From Flavimobilis sp052324925 (lineage in GTDB: Bacteria > Actinomycetota > Actinomycetes > Actinomycetales > Cellulomonadaceae): DNA of 64,000 nucleotides. Of the stretch, positions 51,338-59,440 are shown in pieces. The DNA is taken from NCBI GenBank assembly GCA_052324925.1, contig JBQPRE010000001.1. The stretch is one strand, 5' to 3'. The translations under genes and the position numbers were made by a program. Every line of letters begins with the position of its first letter. Position 1 is the first letter of the stretch. Under the pieces are notes generated by a model. The model did no database searches and was not told the DNA's origin. It saw only the letters and a list, made by a program, of their open reading frames with translations.

Positions 51338-51817
51338 ATGGCTGAGGCCAAGAAGACCGAGGAGACCGTGCTCGGCGCGGCTCTCAAGGTCCACCACCTG
51401 CGTCCCGCCCCGGGTGCCAAGACCGCCAAGACCCGCGTGGGTCGTGGTGAGGCATCCAAGGGTAAGACCGCAGGCCGCGGTACCAAGGGAACGAAGGCTC
51501 GCTACCAGGTTCCGGAGCGCTTCGAGGGTGGGCAGATGCCCCTCCACATGCGTCTGCCGAAGCTGCGCGGGTTCAAGAACCCGTTCCGTGTCGAGTACCA
51601 GGTTGTCAACCTGGACAAGCTCGACGCCCTGTTCCCTGACGGTGGCGTTGTCACCGTCGAGGACCTCGTCGCCAAGGGCGCGGTCCGCAAGGGGCAGCTC
51701 GTCAAGGTGCTCGGCACCGGCGAGCTCACGGTCAAGCTCAACGTCGCGGTCGACGCCGTCTCTGCCTCAGCCAAGGAGAAGATCCTGGCTGCGGGTGGCA
51801 CGGTGACCGAGGCCTGA
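51338..51817 (+). CDS. rplO: 50S ribosomal protein L15
   Basis: L15 acts late in 50S assembly. The 159-aa protein carries LKVHHLRPAPGAKTAKTRVGRGEASKGKTAGRGTKGTKAR, the Gly/Arg-rich rRNA-binding arm, and EGGQMPLHMRLPKLRGFKN. It ends this ribosomal run; a terminator and a separate secY promoter region follow. Confidence 0.98.
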   Translation: MAEAKKTEETVLGAALKVHHLRPAPGAKTAKTRVGRGEASKGKTAGRGTKGTKARYQVPERFEGGQMPLHMRLPKLRGFKNPFRVEYQVVNLDKLDALFPDGGVVTVEDLVAKGAVRKGQLVKVLGTGELTVKLNVAVDAVSASAKEKILAAGGTVTEA

Positions 51818-51825
51818 GAACCACG

Positions 51826-51864
51826 GACGAGGCCGGGAGGTGCGCAAGCACCCCCGGCCTCGTC
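51826..51864 (+). terminator. Intrinsic terminator after rplO
   Basis: A 17-bp stem with one bulged A pairs 51826-51843 with 51848-51864 around a GCAA tetraloop. TGCGTC follows. It separates the ribosomal genes from secY-adk-map. Confidence 0.87.
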
Positions 51865-51935
51865 TGCGTCCTGGCATGTGCCCGATCCATCGCGGATCCG
51901 GCCGGTCGTGGACAACGCACTAGCGTGATCCGCGC

Positions 51936-51941
51936 TAGAGT
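51936..51941 (+). promoter_or_regulatory. Candidate secY promoter -10
   Basis: TAGAGT lies 85 bp before the secY start, downstream of the rplO terminator. It is flanked by an imperfect inverted repeat (GCACTAGCG at 51917 and CGCTAGAGTGC ending 51943). A clear -35 is not visible. Confidence 0.4.
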
Positions 51942-52025
51942 GCCGAGGGCGACCGCGCGGTCGCCCTGGACCGCACCGCGTCGCGGTGTCACGACTCCCG
52001 TCGCTCGGCGGGGCAGGAGGAACTC

Positions 52026-53309
52026 GTGTTTGGCGCATTCGGACGGGCATTCCGCACTCCCGACCTGCGGAAGAAGCTGCTCTTCACGATCGCGATGATG
52101 GTGCTCTACCGCGTCGGGTCGTTTATCCCGGCGCCGGGCGTCGACTACGCGAAGGTCCAGAGCTTCACCTCCGGTGAGAACGCTCTGCTGGACATGATCA
52201 ACCTCTTCAGCGGAGGCGCTCTCGTCCAGCTCTCGATCCTGGCGCTCGGCATCATGCCGTACATCACCGCGAGCATCATCATCCAGCTGCTGCGCGTGGT
52301 CATCCCGCGCTTCGAGGCCCTCCACAAGGAGGGGCAGTCGGGTCAGACCAAGCTCACGCAGTACACCCGTTACCTGACGATCGGTCTCGGTGTCCTCCAG
52401 GCCACGACCATCGTCACGCTCGCGCGCACGGGTCAGCTCTTCGGCGGCGGCGAGAACCTTCTCGTTGACGACTCCTGGACGACCGCGGCGCTCATGATCC
52501 TTACGCTCACCGCCGGAACCGGCGTCATCATGTGGATGGGTGAGCTCATCACCGAGCGCGGTGTCGGCAACGGCATGTCGCTCCTCATCTTCACCTCGAT
52601 CGCCGCGAGCTTCCCCGGGATCCTCAGCTCCGTCGCCGGTGGCAACAACGGTGTGCGCAACATGGCGATCTTCATCGTCATGGTGATTGCCGTCGTCGCC
52701 GTCATCGTCTTCGTCGAGCAGTCCCAGCGGCGCATCAACGTCCAGTACGCCAAGCGCATGGTGGGTCGCCGGATGTACGGCGGCACGAGCACCTACATCC
52801 CCGTGAAGATCAACATCGCGGGTGTGATCCCCGTGATCTTTGCGTCCTCGATCCTCCAGGTGCCGACCATGCTTGGGCAGTTCGGCAACCAGGACTCCGG
52901 GTGGGTCCAGTGGGTTGGCAGGAACCTCGCGACGCAGAGTGCCCCCCTGCACCTCGTGCTGTTCTCTGTGATGATCATCTTCTTCGCGTTCTTCTACACC
53001 GCCATCACGTTCAACCCGGACGAGGTCGCGGACAACATGAAGAAGTACGGCGGCTTCATCCCCGGCATCCGCGCCGGTCGCCCGACCGCTGAATTCCTCG
53101 ACTATGTCATCACCCGGGTCACGACGGTCGGCGCGCTCTACCTCGCGCTCGTCTCACTGATCCCGACCTTCGTCTTCATCCTCATGGGTCTCGACAACGT
53201 CCCGTTCGGTGGGACGTCGATCATCATCATCGTCGGCGTCGGTCTCGACACCGTGAAGCAGGTCGACTCCCAGCTCCAGCAGCGTCACTATGAAGGGTTC
53301 CTCCGTTGA
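52026..53309 (+). CDS. secY: Preprotein translocase subunit SecY
   Basis: SecY forms the protein-conducting channel. The 427-aa protein has ten predicted membrane spans, the plug/TM2 motif FSGGALVQLSILALGIMPYITASIIIQLL and the cytoplasmic loop VEQSQRRINVQYAKRMVGRRMYGGTSTYIPVKINIAGVIPVIFASSI. GTG at 52026 follows AGGAGGAACTC. The adk start overlaps its stop as TTGA. Confidence 0.98.
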   Translation: MFGAFGRAFRTPDLRKKLLFTIAMMVLYRVGSFIPAPGVDYAKVQSFTSGENALLDMINLFSGGALVQLSILALGIMPYITASIIIQLLRVVIPRFEALHKEGQSGQTKLTQYTRYLTIGLGVLQATTIVTLARTGQLFGGGENLLVDDSWTTAALMILTLTAGTGVIMWMGELITERGVGNGMSLLIFTSIAASFPGILSSVAGGNNGVRNMAIFIVMVIAVVAVIVFVEQSQRRINVQYAKRMVGRRMYGGTSTYIPVKINIAGVIPVIFASSILQVPTMLGQFGNQDSGWVQWVGRNLATQSAPLHLVLFSVMIIFFAFFYTAITFNPDEVADNMKKYGGFIPGIRAGRPTAEFLDYVITRVTTVGALYLALVSLIPTFVFILMGLDNVPFGGTSIIIIVGVGLDTVKQVDSQLQQRHYEGFLR

Positions 53310-53884
53310 GCGCACGTCTCGTTCTCCTCGGCGCACCAGGTGCAGGCAAGGGCACCCAGGCCGCACGTCTCTCCGAGCGTCTCGGCGTCCCCGCGATCTC
53401 CACGGGCGACATCTTCCGGGCCAACATCAAGGGGGGCACGGAGCTCGGTCTGCTCGCGCAGTCGTACACGGCCAAGGGTGAACTTGTCCCGGACTCCGTG
53501 ACGAACGACATGGTGCGTGCCCGCCTCGCCGAGTCCGACGCGGCCGACGGCTTCCTGCTCGACGGCTACCCGCGCAACGTCGCTCAGGTTGCTGAGCTTG
53601 ACGTCATCCTTGGCGAGCTGGGTGTTGAGCTCGACGGTGCGGTGGAGCTCACCGCAGACCCCGAGGTCGTCGCTGTGCGTCTTCTCAAGCGCGCTGAGAT
53701 CGAGGGTCGCGTCGACGACACCGAGGACGTCATCCGTCACCGTCTTGCGGTCTACGCAGAGCAGACGGCGCCCGTCTCTGGCGTGTACTCCGAGCGTGAC
53801 GCGCTTGTCACGGTCGACGGGATCGGTGAGCTTGATGAGGTCACCGAGCGGCTCATCAGCGCGATCACCCCGCTCGTCGGCTGA
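53306..53884 (+). CDS. adk: Adenylate kinase
   Basis: Adk interconverts ATP + AMP and 2 ADP. The 192-aa protein is the short-LID form usual in actinobacteria. It has the P-loop LLGAPGAGKGTQA at residues 6-18, the AMP-binding STGDIFR, the DGFLLDGYPRN segment and RLLKRAEIEGRVDDTEDVIRHRL. TTG at 53306 overlaps the secY stop codon, tying its translation to SecY. Confidence 0.97.
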   Translation: MSARLVLLGAPGAGKGTQAARLSERLGVPAISTGDIFRANIKGGTELGLLAQSYTAKGELVPDSVTNDMVRARLAESDAADGFLLDGYPRNVAQVAELDVILGELGVELDGAVELTADPEVVAVRLLKRAEIEGRVDDTEDVIRHRLAVYAEQTAPVSGVYSERDALVTVDGIGELDEVTERLISAITPLVG

Positions 53885-53902
53885 CGCTTTTCAGGAGAGT
53901 CG

Positions 53903-54742
53903 TTGTTCGGTATCGAGCGCGTCGAGGTCAAGACGCCTGACGAGATCCGCCTCATGCGTGGGGCGGGTCTTGTCGTTGCGCAGGCTCTCGACGCAGTCCG
54001 TGAGGCCGTGCGGCCCGGTGTGTCGACAGCCGAGATCGATGCCGTCGCAGCGTCGGTCATCGCCGGCGCGGGCGCACAGGCGTCGTTCCTCGGATATGAA
54101 GGTTTCCCCGCGAGCACGTGCGTGTCAGTCAACGACGAGGTGGTGCACGGGATCCCGGGCTCGCGGATTCTCGAGGATGGCGACATCGTCTCGGTTGACT
54201 GCGGTGCGATCCTCGCCGGATGGCATGGCGACGCCGCAGCGACCCTCATCGTCGGGGATGGCGATCCCGCAGACCACGCACTGAGCGAGACCGCCCATGA
54301 CGCCATGTGGGCAGGCATAGCGGCGCTCTACGGTGCCAGCCGTATCGGCGAGGTGAGCGCTGCCGTGGATGACTCCGTCACCGCCGCGGGCGTACGCCAC
54401 GGGGTGACGTACGGCATCGTGGAGGAGTACGTCGGACACGGCATCGGGACTGCGATGCACCAGGCACCCGACGTCCCGAACTTCCGCTCGCGCGATCGCG
54501 GGGCGCGGGTGCGACCCGGGCTGTGCGTCGCGATCGAGCCCATGATCTGCCGCGGGGAGCACCACACGCAGGTCTGCGAGGACGACTGGACCGTCGTGAC
54601 AGATGACGGCAGCCGCGCCGCGCACTGGGAGCACACGGTTGCGGTGTGCGACGACGGGCTGTGGGTGCTCACTGCAGCCGACGGCGGCGCCGGACGGCTT
54701 GCTGCTGCGGGCGTACCGCTTGCCGGCATTGCACGGGACTAA
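53903..54742 (+). CDS. map: Methionine aminopeptidase type I
   Basis: Map removes the initiator methionine. The 279-aa protein carries the five metal ligands of the family: Asp in SVDCGAIL, Asp in WHGDAAAT, His in YVGHGIGTAMH, Glu in AIEPMIC and Glu in HWEHTVAV. TTG at 53903 follows AGGAGAG. It is the third gene of secY-adk-map. infA, often next, is displaced by a large regulator gene. Confidence 0.96.
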   Translation: MFGIERVEVKTPDEIRLMRGAGLVVAQALDAVREAVRPGVSTAEIDAVAASVIAGAGAQASFLGYEGFPASTCVSVNDEVVHGIPGSRILEDGDIVSVDCGAILAGWHGDAAATLIVGDGDPADHALSETAHDAMWAGIAALYGASRIGEVSAAVDDSVTAAGVRHGVTYGIVEEYVGHGIGTAMHQAPDVPNFRSRDRGARVRPGLCVAIEPMICRGEHHTQVCEDDWTVVTDDGSRAAHWEHTVAVCDDGLWVLTAADGGAGRLAAAGVPLAGIARD

Positions 54743-54816
54743 TGCGCACAGGGTCGTTTCACCTACGCCTTGTTCACAGGGCGCCCGTGCGAGGTGCGTT
54801 GTTGCTCCGGCGCATC

Positions 54817-54900
54817 TAATGTGACGTGGTGCCTAGGACTTCGTGCCTAGGCTCAGACGCAATGACATAGCGGCAATTCCTTCGGCCTAGGTGTCGACAC
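54817..54900 (+). promoter_or_regulatory. Regulatory region of the LuxR-family gene
   Basis: A -10-like TAATGT (54817-54822) is followed by three CCTAGG palindromes at 54832-54837, 54846-54851 and 54886-54891. The first two lie in the direct repeat GTGCCTAGG, 14 bp apart. A 10-bp palindrome, GTGTCGACAC, occupies 54891-54900. The region between map and the LuxR start is 250 bp and has no gene. The repeated palindromes suit a dimeric regulator. Confidence 0.45.
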
Positions 54901-54992
54901 TCAGGTCACGCAGGGATCGTCCGCCTATTGTTGGGCGCAGCCGCCCCGCCGGGGCGGTCATCATTTGTCACGTCTCGGGGGAGCGTGTTGTC

Positions 54993-57557
54993 ATGACTAT
55001 CGGAGTACCTGTGCGCGCGGATACCGCGCACCAACCTGCCGCGAGGAACAACTATCGCGGCCTTCCCAGGACTCAGACGTCCCGGGTCTCTCACACCAGG
55101 GCTCTCACCTCGTCAGGTGGGCCTGAACCCTTGACCATCGTGCGGGCCCCGCACGGGTTCGGAAAGTCGACCCTCGCCGCGCAATGGCTCCGCGCGTTGC
55201 AGGACGACGATCTCGACGTCGTCTGGCTCGGTGCCGATGTCGTACCGGGCCACGAGCCCGATCACACTGCGGCGTTCTGGGGTCACCTGGTCGACCGGCT
55301 CGGGGACGTGACTCCGGGCAGCGTCCCGCCGATCGGCCCCGCCGGTCCCGAGGACGCACTGCGCCTCCTGCTGAGCCGGGAGCGTGCTGTTGTCATCGTC
55401 GTGGACCGGCTCGAGCACATTCCCGGAACGGGGCACGCGCTCGAGAGCGCACTCCTCGACCTCGTCAAGGCGGCCGAGCAGCTTCACCTCATCGTGTGCG
55501 CCCGTGACGTCGGGCTGCTCGAGGTCGTGGGCGCAGCCACGGTCGACTCGCGCGTGCTGCGGCCCGCCGACCTCGCCCTCACGACCGAGGACGTGGCAGC
55601 GCTCGCCGCTCAGCAGGGCTTGTCGCTCAGCAGGGACGCCGCCGCCAAGCTCGTGGAGGACACGGGAGGCTGGCCGGCGCTCGTGCGCGTCGTCCTCGCG
55701 GGAACGGCAGTTGCCCAGCACGGGAGCGACGACGTGGTCGTCGACCTCGACGCTGGCCGCTGGTTTCTCCGCGCGGCGTGGGACGAGTTCGCGACACCGG
55801 GCCTCGCCGACTTCGTCCTCCACACCTCGTTGCTCGCCGAGTTCACGACGGAGCAGGCGGCAACGCTGTGCCCCGGCGTTGACGTCAAGGCGTGCGTCGC
55901 CGCTCTTCAGAGCGCGGGACTCATGCGCACGCGTGTCGACGGTGCAGTGGCCATGCACTCCCACCTCACGGCCGTGCGACGCGAATGCGTGCAGCGGCTG
56001 CGCGCTGAGCAGCCCGATCTGTTCGCCGACCTGTCCCGGACCGTCGCGCGCGAGCTGCTCGCGACCGGACGAGCCGGAGCGGCGGTCGTGCACCTTGTCC
56101 GTGCGCGGCTGTGGGACGAGCTGATCGAGAGCGTCGACGAGGGCTGGAGCGCCTTGGTTGGCTACGACGAGCACGAGCTGCTCGGACTTCTCGACCGACT
56201 TCCGGACGAGGTCGTGGCGCGCAGCGCCCGGCTCGTCGTCCTGCGCGACTATGTCGCGGGGCGCCACCCTGAGTCCGACGACGCCAGCGCCGCTCCTGCC
56301 GGGCGCGGAACCCTCGCGCCGCTTCTGCGTCGGGCATACGACCTCACGTCGGCGCCCGTCGGTCCCCGCGCGCAAGATCCGACGCTGCGTTATCGCGAGC
56401 TTGACCCCCAGGTACGACGCGACTTGGCGTCCGTCTTGTGTGAGTGGGCGACCGACCGGCTCGTCGCAGGAGACTCGACGGTCGCGCACGTGGCGTTCGG
56501 GGACGCGCACCTGCTTGCGAGCGATCTCGGCGCCGACGGGCTGCGCACCCGCGCTGTCGTCGGGGTGGCTCTCGTCGACGTGGTCCATGGTGAGATCACG
56601 TCGGCCGGTCGTCACCTCGCGTCGCTCGACGAGGCGTCCCAGGACGTCCTCGATGCTGAGCCCGCGCTTGCCGCGTTCGTCGCAGCGACCCGTGCCCTTG
56701 TGGCGATCGGGCGCCTCGACCCGCACGCACCCGAGGTCGACGAGTTCCTCGTCGCGGACGACGTCATCGACGAGGCACGTGGTCTCGTCTCGACGGTCCG
56801 GCTCATCACGTCGCTCGTGCGGGGGACCCGTGAGGTTCCTGCCGACGGGGACGAGGCCGCACCGACGCGCGTGGTCATGGGAGAGGCCGAGGACCTCGTG
56901 GGCAAGCTGGCGACTGCTGCTCGCGCCGACATCCTCATCGCCCAGGGGCGCATCTTCCAGGCGCGGTCACTTCTTGCCCGTGCGGGGGGTCCCGGGACGA
57001 GCTTCTTGCTCGCGCGTGCGCGCACCGCCTACCACGGCGGTGACTTCACGCGGGCGGTCTCGCTCGCCAAGCAAGGCCTGGCGGTTGTGCCGGCCGTTCC
57101 GCGCCTGCAGACGGGCATGCTCCTCGTGCTCGCCGCAGCGGAGGCCGCACGCGGTCACGAAGCAGAAGCGGCTCATGCGGTCCGCGACGCCCTCGCGGCC
57201 TGTGCCTCGTCGGGGCTCGTGCAGTACCTCGCCTACGTGCCTCGCGAGGTCCTGCGTGGACTCTCGGCGGACGTTCCCGGTCTGGCCGAGGCGCTCGACG
57301 ACCTCGAGGCTCGGGGGGTGCCCGACCTGCTTCCCGCACCGCGCGTCGTCGCGGAGCTCTCTGAACGTGAGCGGGAGGTTCTTGAGGCGCTCTCGACGGC
57401 CGACTCGCTCGGTGCCGTCGCCCGGCGGCTCTACCTCACGACCAACACGGTCAAGACCCACCTGAGGTCGATCTATCGCAAGCTCGGAACTCATTCGTCC
57501 GCTGAGACGGTGCAGCGCGCGGTCGAGTGCGGGCTCATCGAGCCGCCACAGGGCTGA
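54993..57557 (+). CDS. LuxR-family ATPase transcriptional regulator (MalT/LAL-like)
   Basis: The 854-aa protein combines an N-terminal STAND-type ATPase with a C-terminal LuxR helix-turn-helix. The P-loop APHGFGKST lies at about residues 51-59 and the Walker B-like VVIVVDRLEH at about 130-140. A long helical TPR-like sensor region (about 350-780) follows. The GerE/LuxR domain (LSEREREVLEALSTADSLGAVARRLYLTTNTVKTHLRSIYRKL) covers about 788-850. ATG at 54993 is chosen for its GGGGGAG site; longer in-frame extensions lack one. Its target is not evident. It sits between map and infA with its own promoter region and terminator. Confidence 0.88.
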   Translation: MTIGVPVRADTAHQPAARNNYRGLPRTQTSRVSHTRALTSSGGPEPLTIVRAPHGFGKSTLAAQWLRALQDDDLDVVWLGADVVPGHEPDHTAAFWGHLVDRLGDVTPGSVPPIGPAGPEDALRLLLSRERAVVIVVDRLEHIPGTGHALESALLDLVKAAEQLHLIVCARDVGLLEVVGAATVDSRVLRPADLALTTEDVAALAAQQGLSLSRDAAAKLVEDTGGWPALVRVVLAGTAVAQHGSDDVVVDLDAGRWFLRAAWDEFATPGLADFVLHTSLLAEFTTEQAATLCPGVDVKACVAALQSAGLMRTRVDGAVAMHSHLTAVRRECVQRLRAEQPDLFADLSRTVARELLATGRAGAAVVHLVRARLWDELIESVDEGWSALVGYDEHELLGLLDRLPDEVVARSARLVVLRDYVAGRHPESDDASAAPAGRGTLAPLLRRAYDLTSAPVGPRAQDPTLRYRELDPQVRRDLASVLCEWATDRLVAGDSTVAHVAFGDAHLLASDLGADGLRTRAVVGVALVDVVHGEITSAGRHLASLDEASQDVLDAEPALAAFVAATRALVAIGRLDPHAPEVDEFLVADDVIDEARGLVSTVRLITSLVRGTREVPADGDEAAPTRVVMGEAEDLVGKLATAARADILIAQGRIFQARSLLARAGGPGTSFLLARARTAYHGGDFTRAVSLAKQGLAVVPAVPRLQTGMLLVLAAAEAARGHEAEAAHAVRDALAACASSGLVQYLAYVPREVLRGLSADVPGLAEALDDLEARGVPDLLPAPRVVAELSEREREVLEALSTADSLGAVARRLYLTTNTVKTHLRSIYRKLGTHSSAETVQRAVECGLIEPPQG

Positions 57558-57584
57558 GGCCCGCCGCGGTCGGGGTCACGAGAA

Positions 57585-57620
57585 CGTGAGGGTGGGGGCC
57601 GCGAGGCCCCCACCCTCACG
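57585..57620 (+). terminator. Intrinsic terminator after the LuxR-family gene
   Basis: A perfect 16-bp stem pairs 57585-57600 with 57605-57620 with a GCGA loop. TGTGATTG follows. It insulates infA from the regulator. Confidence 0.9.
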
Positions 57621-57669
57621 TGTGATTGCGCCCACACGATGCGGGGTTTCTCATCCTTGCCTCATCGCG

Positions 57670-57675
57670 TAGGAT
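57670..57675 (+). promoter_or_regulatory. Candidate infA promoter -10
   Basis: TAGGAT lies 140 bp before infA, just after the terminator. The -35 region (TTTCTC, 17 bp upstream) is weak. A separate promoter is needed here because the terminator blocks read-through. Confidence 0.4.
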
Positions 57676-57814
57676 GGTGCGTTGGCATGTGTCATGCATG
57701 CCGTCCATCCCTGGTACGGACCTCCCGGCGCATCGCTGTCGAGAGGGTCGTGCCCGGAGGCATCCGACCGGATGCCGGTCCGGATGGGGCGAACAACCAG
57801 GAGCAGCGGAGGAT

Positions 57815-58036
57815 ATGGCGAAGAAGGACGGCGTCATCGAGATCGAGGGCAGCGTAGTTGAAGCCCTGCCGAACGCGATGTTCCGCGTGGAGCTGGCCAA
57901 CGGCCACAAGGTTCTCGCGCACATCTCGGGCAAGATGCGACAGCACTACATTCGAATCCTTCCGGAGGACCGTGTGGTGGTCGAGCTGAGCCCGTACGAC
58001 CTGTCCCGCGGCCGGATCGTCTACCGCTACAAGTAA
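57815..58036 (+). CDS. infA: Translation initiation factor IF-1
   Basis: IF-1 blocks the A site during initiation. The 73-aa S1-fold protein reads AKKDGVIEIEGSVVEALPNAMFRVEL, HKVLAHISGKMRQHYIRILPEDRVVVELSPYDL and GRIVYRYK. ATG at 57815 follows GGAGGAT. It begins the alpha operon in this window. Confidence 0.98.
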   Translation: MAKKDGVIEIEGSVVEALPNAMFRVELANGHKVLAHISGKMRQHYIRILPEDRVVVELSPYDLSRGRIVYRYK

Positions 58037-58115
58037 CCCGTCCCCGAGACACTGCCGTCGGACCGACGTGCGCACCGCAAGATGCGTATGGACGGGCGAG
58101 GGCGGAGGAACCACG

Positions 58116-58229
58116 ATGAAGGTCAAGCCCAGCGTCAAGAAGATCTGCGACAAGTGCAAGGTGATCCGTCGCCACGGCCGCGTGCAGGTCATCTGCGAGA
58201 ACGTGCGGCACAAGCAGCGCCAGGGCTGA
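58116..58229 (+). CDS. rpmJ: 50S ribosomal protein L36 (zinc-binding)
   Basis: This 37-aa gene encodes the smallest ribosomal protein. It begins MKVKPSVKKICDKCKVI and ends NVRHKQRQG. The zinc ligands Cys11, Cys14, Cys27 and His33 are all present, so this is the C+ form. GGAGGAA precedes ATG 58116. The stop codon lies inside an 8-bp hairpin (58225-58243). It stands in the usual place between infA and rpsM. Confidence 0.96.
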   Translation: MKVKPSVKKICDKCKVIRRHGRVQVICENVRHKQRQG

Positions 58230-58411
58230 TCCTCCGGATCAGCGCCAGCCTGCACGTGTAGGTACGAGCAGACCCGCCCCATGAAGGGGCATCAGCGCAC
58301 CACCACCCGATGTCCACGGACAGAAGGAACCCTCGGCTCGGAGGCCGGGGCCCGCAGAAGGCGGGAAGGTGATGCGGCAGACCTCCGAACGCACTTCAGG
58401 AGCCAGAACAC

Positions 58412-58786
58412 ATGGCACGTCTTGTCGGCGTTGACCTCCCCCGCGAGAAGCGGGTCGAGATCGCGCTCACCTACATCTATGGCGTCGGTCGTACCCGCGC
58501 CAAGCAGGCTGTTGCCGCGACCGGCATCAGCTCCGAGGTCCGCGTCAAGGACCTCGCCGAGGCAGAGCTCGTTGCTCTGCGTGACTTCCTCGAGGGCAAC
58601 TTCAAGCTCGAGGGTGACCTCCGTCGTGAGGTGGCTGCCGACATCCGCCGCAAGGTTGAGATCGGCTGCTACGAGGGCCTGCGTCACCGCCGTGGCCTTC
58701 CCGTGCGCGGTCAGCGCACGAAGACCAACGCGCGTACCCGCAAGGGCCCCAAGCGCACCGTGGCCGGCAAGAAGAAGGCCCGCTGA
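58412..58786 (+). CDS. rpsM: 30S ribosomal protein S13
   Basis: S13 forms head-body bridges and contacts the P-site tRNA. The 124-aa protein has ARLVGVDLPREKRVEIALTYIYGVGRTRAKQAV, YEGLRHRRGLPVRGQRTKTNARTRKGPK and a Lys-rich tail. It is preceded by a 182-bp spacer without another gene. AGGAG lies upstream of the ATG. Confidence 0.98.
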   Translation: MARLVGVDLPREKRVEIALTYIYGVGRTRAKQAVAATGISSEVRVKDLAEAELVALRDFLEGNFKLEGDLRREVAADIRRKVEIGCYEGLRHRRGLPVRGQRTKTNARTRKGPKRTVAGKKKAR

Positions 58787-58863
58787 CGCACTAGCAGCAG
58801 TCCACGTCGCGTCCCTCGGGTCGCTTCGTGGTTCGACGACCTCAACCAGGAGAGATTTAGGAT

Positions 58864-59271
58864 ATGCCTCCCAAGACTCGCGCCGCGTCTGCCGCGCGCA
58901 AGCCTCGTCGCAAGGACAAGAAGAACGTTGCAGTGGGCCAGGCCCACATCAAGTCGACGTTCAACAACACGATCGTCTCGATCACCGACCCGACGGGTGC
59001 CGTCATCTCGTGGGCGTCCTCGGGCCAGGTTGGCTTCAAGGGTTCCCGCAAGTCGACGCCCTTCGCAGCGCAGCTCGCCGCTGAGGCCGCCGCGCGTCGT
59101 GCTCAGGAGCACGGCATGAAGAAGGTCGACGTCTTCGTCAAGGGCCCCGGCTCGGGCCGTGAGACCGCGATCCGTTCGCTTCAGGCCGCTGGCCTCGAGG
59201 TGGGCTCGATCCAGGACGTCACGCCTCAGGCACACAACGGCTGCCGTCCTCCGAAGCGCCGCCGCGTCTGA
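58864..59271 (+). CDS. rpsK: 30S ribosomal protein S11
   Basis: S11 lies in the 30S platform near the Shine-Dalgarno helix. The 135-aa protein has KKNVAVGQAHIKSTFNNTIVSITDPTGAVISWASSGQVGFKGSRKSTPFAAQ and the C-terminal VTPQAHNGCRPPKRRRV. rpsD, which follows rpsK in many bacteria, is absent; a hairpin and rpoA come next. Confidence 0.98.
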   Translation: MPPKTRAASAARKPRRKDKKNVAVGQAHIKSTFNNTIVSITDPTGAVISWASSGQVGFKGSRKSTPFAAQLAAEAAARRAQEHGMKKVDVFVKGPGSGRETAIRSLQAAGLEVGSIQDVTPQAHNGCRPPKRRRV

Positions 59272-59284
59272 TCCGCGCAACGCA

Positions 59285-59316
59285 CCGCCGGGCCGGTCGC
59301 TCGACCGGCCCGGCGG
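59285..59316 (+). terminator. Strong hairpin between rpsK and rpoA
   Basis: CCGCCGGGCCGGTCG (59285-59299) is fully complementary to 59302-59316, so the effective loop is about 4 nt. It starts 14 bp after the rpsK stop. No T-run follows. It is at least a partial terminator or a processing site at the place where rpsD would normally stand. Confidence 0.6.
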
Positions 59317-59440
59317 AGCAGCGCCGCACTACGGTGCGGCACACGACTTTCCATGTCGTTTGTCTCGCGGGTCCTCCCGTCAGGCAGCTCTTCATCTGTG
59401 AGACGTCATATGGCGGACGCTCACTGAAAGGACAGAACCA

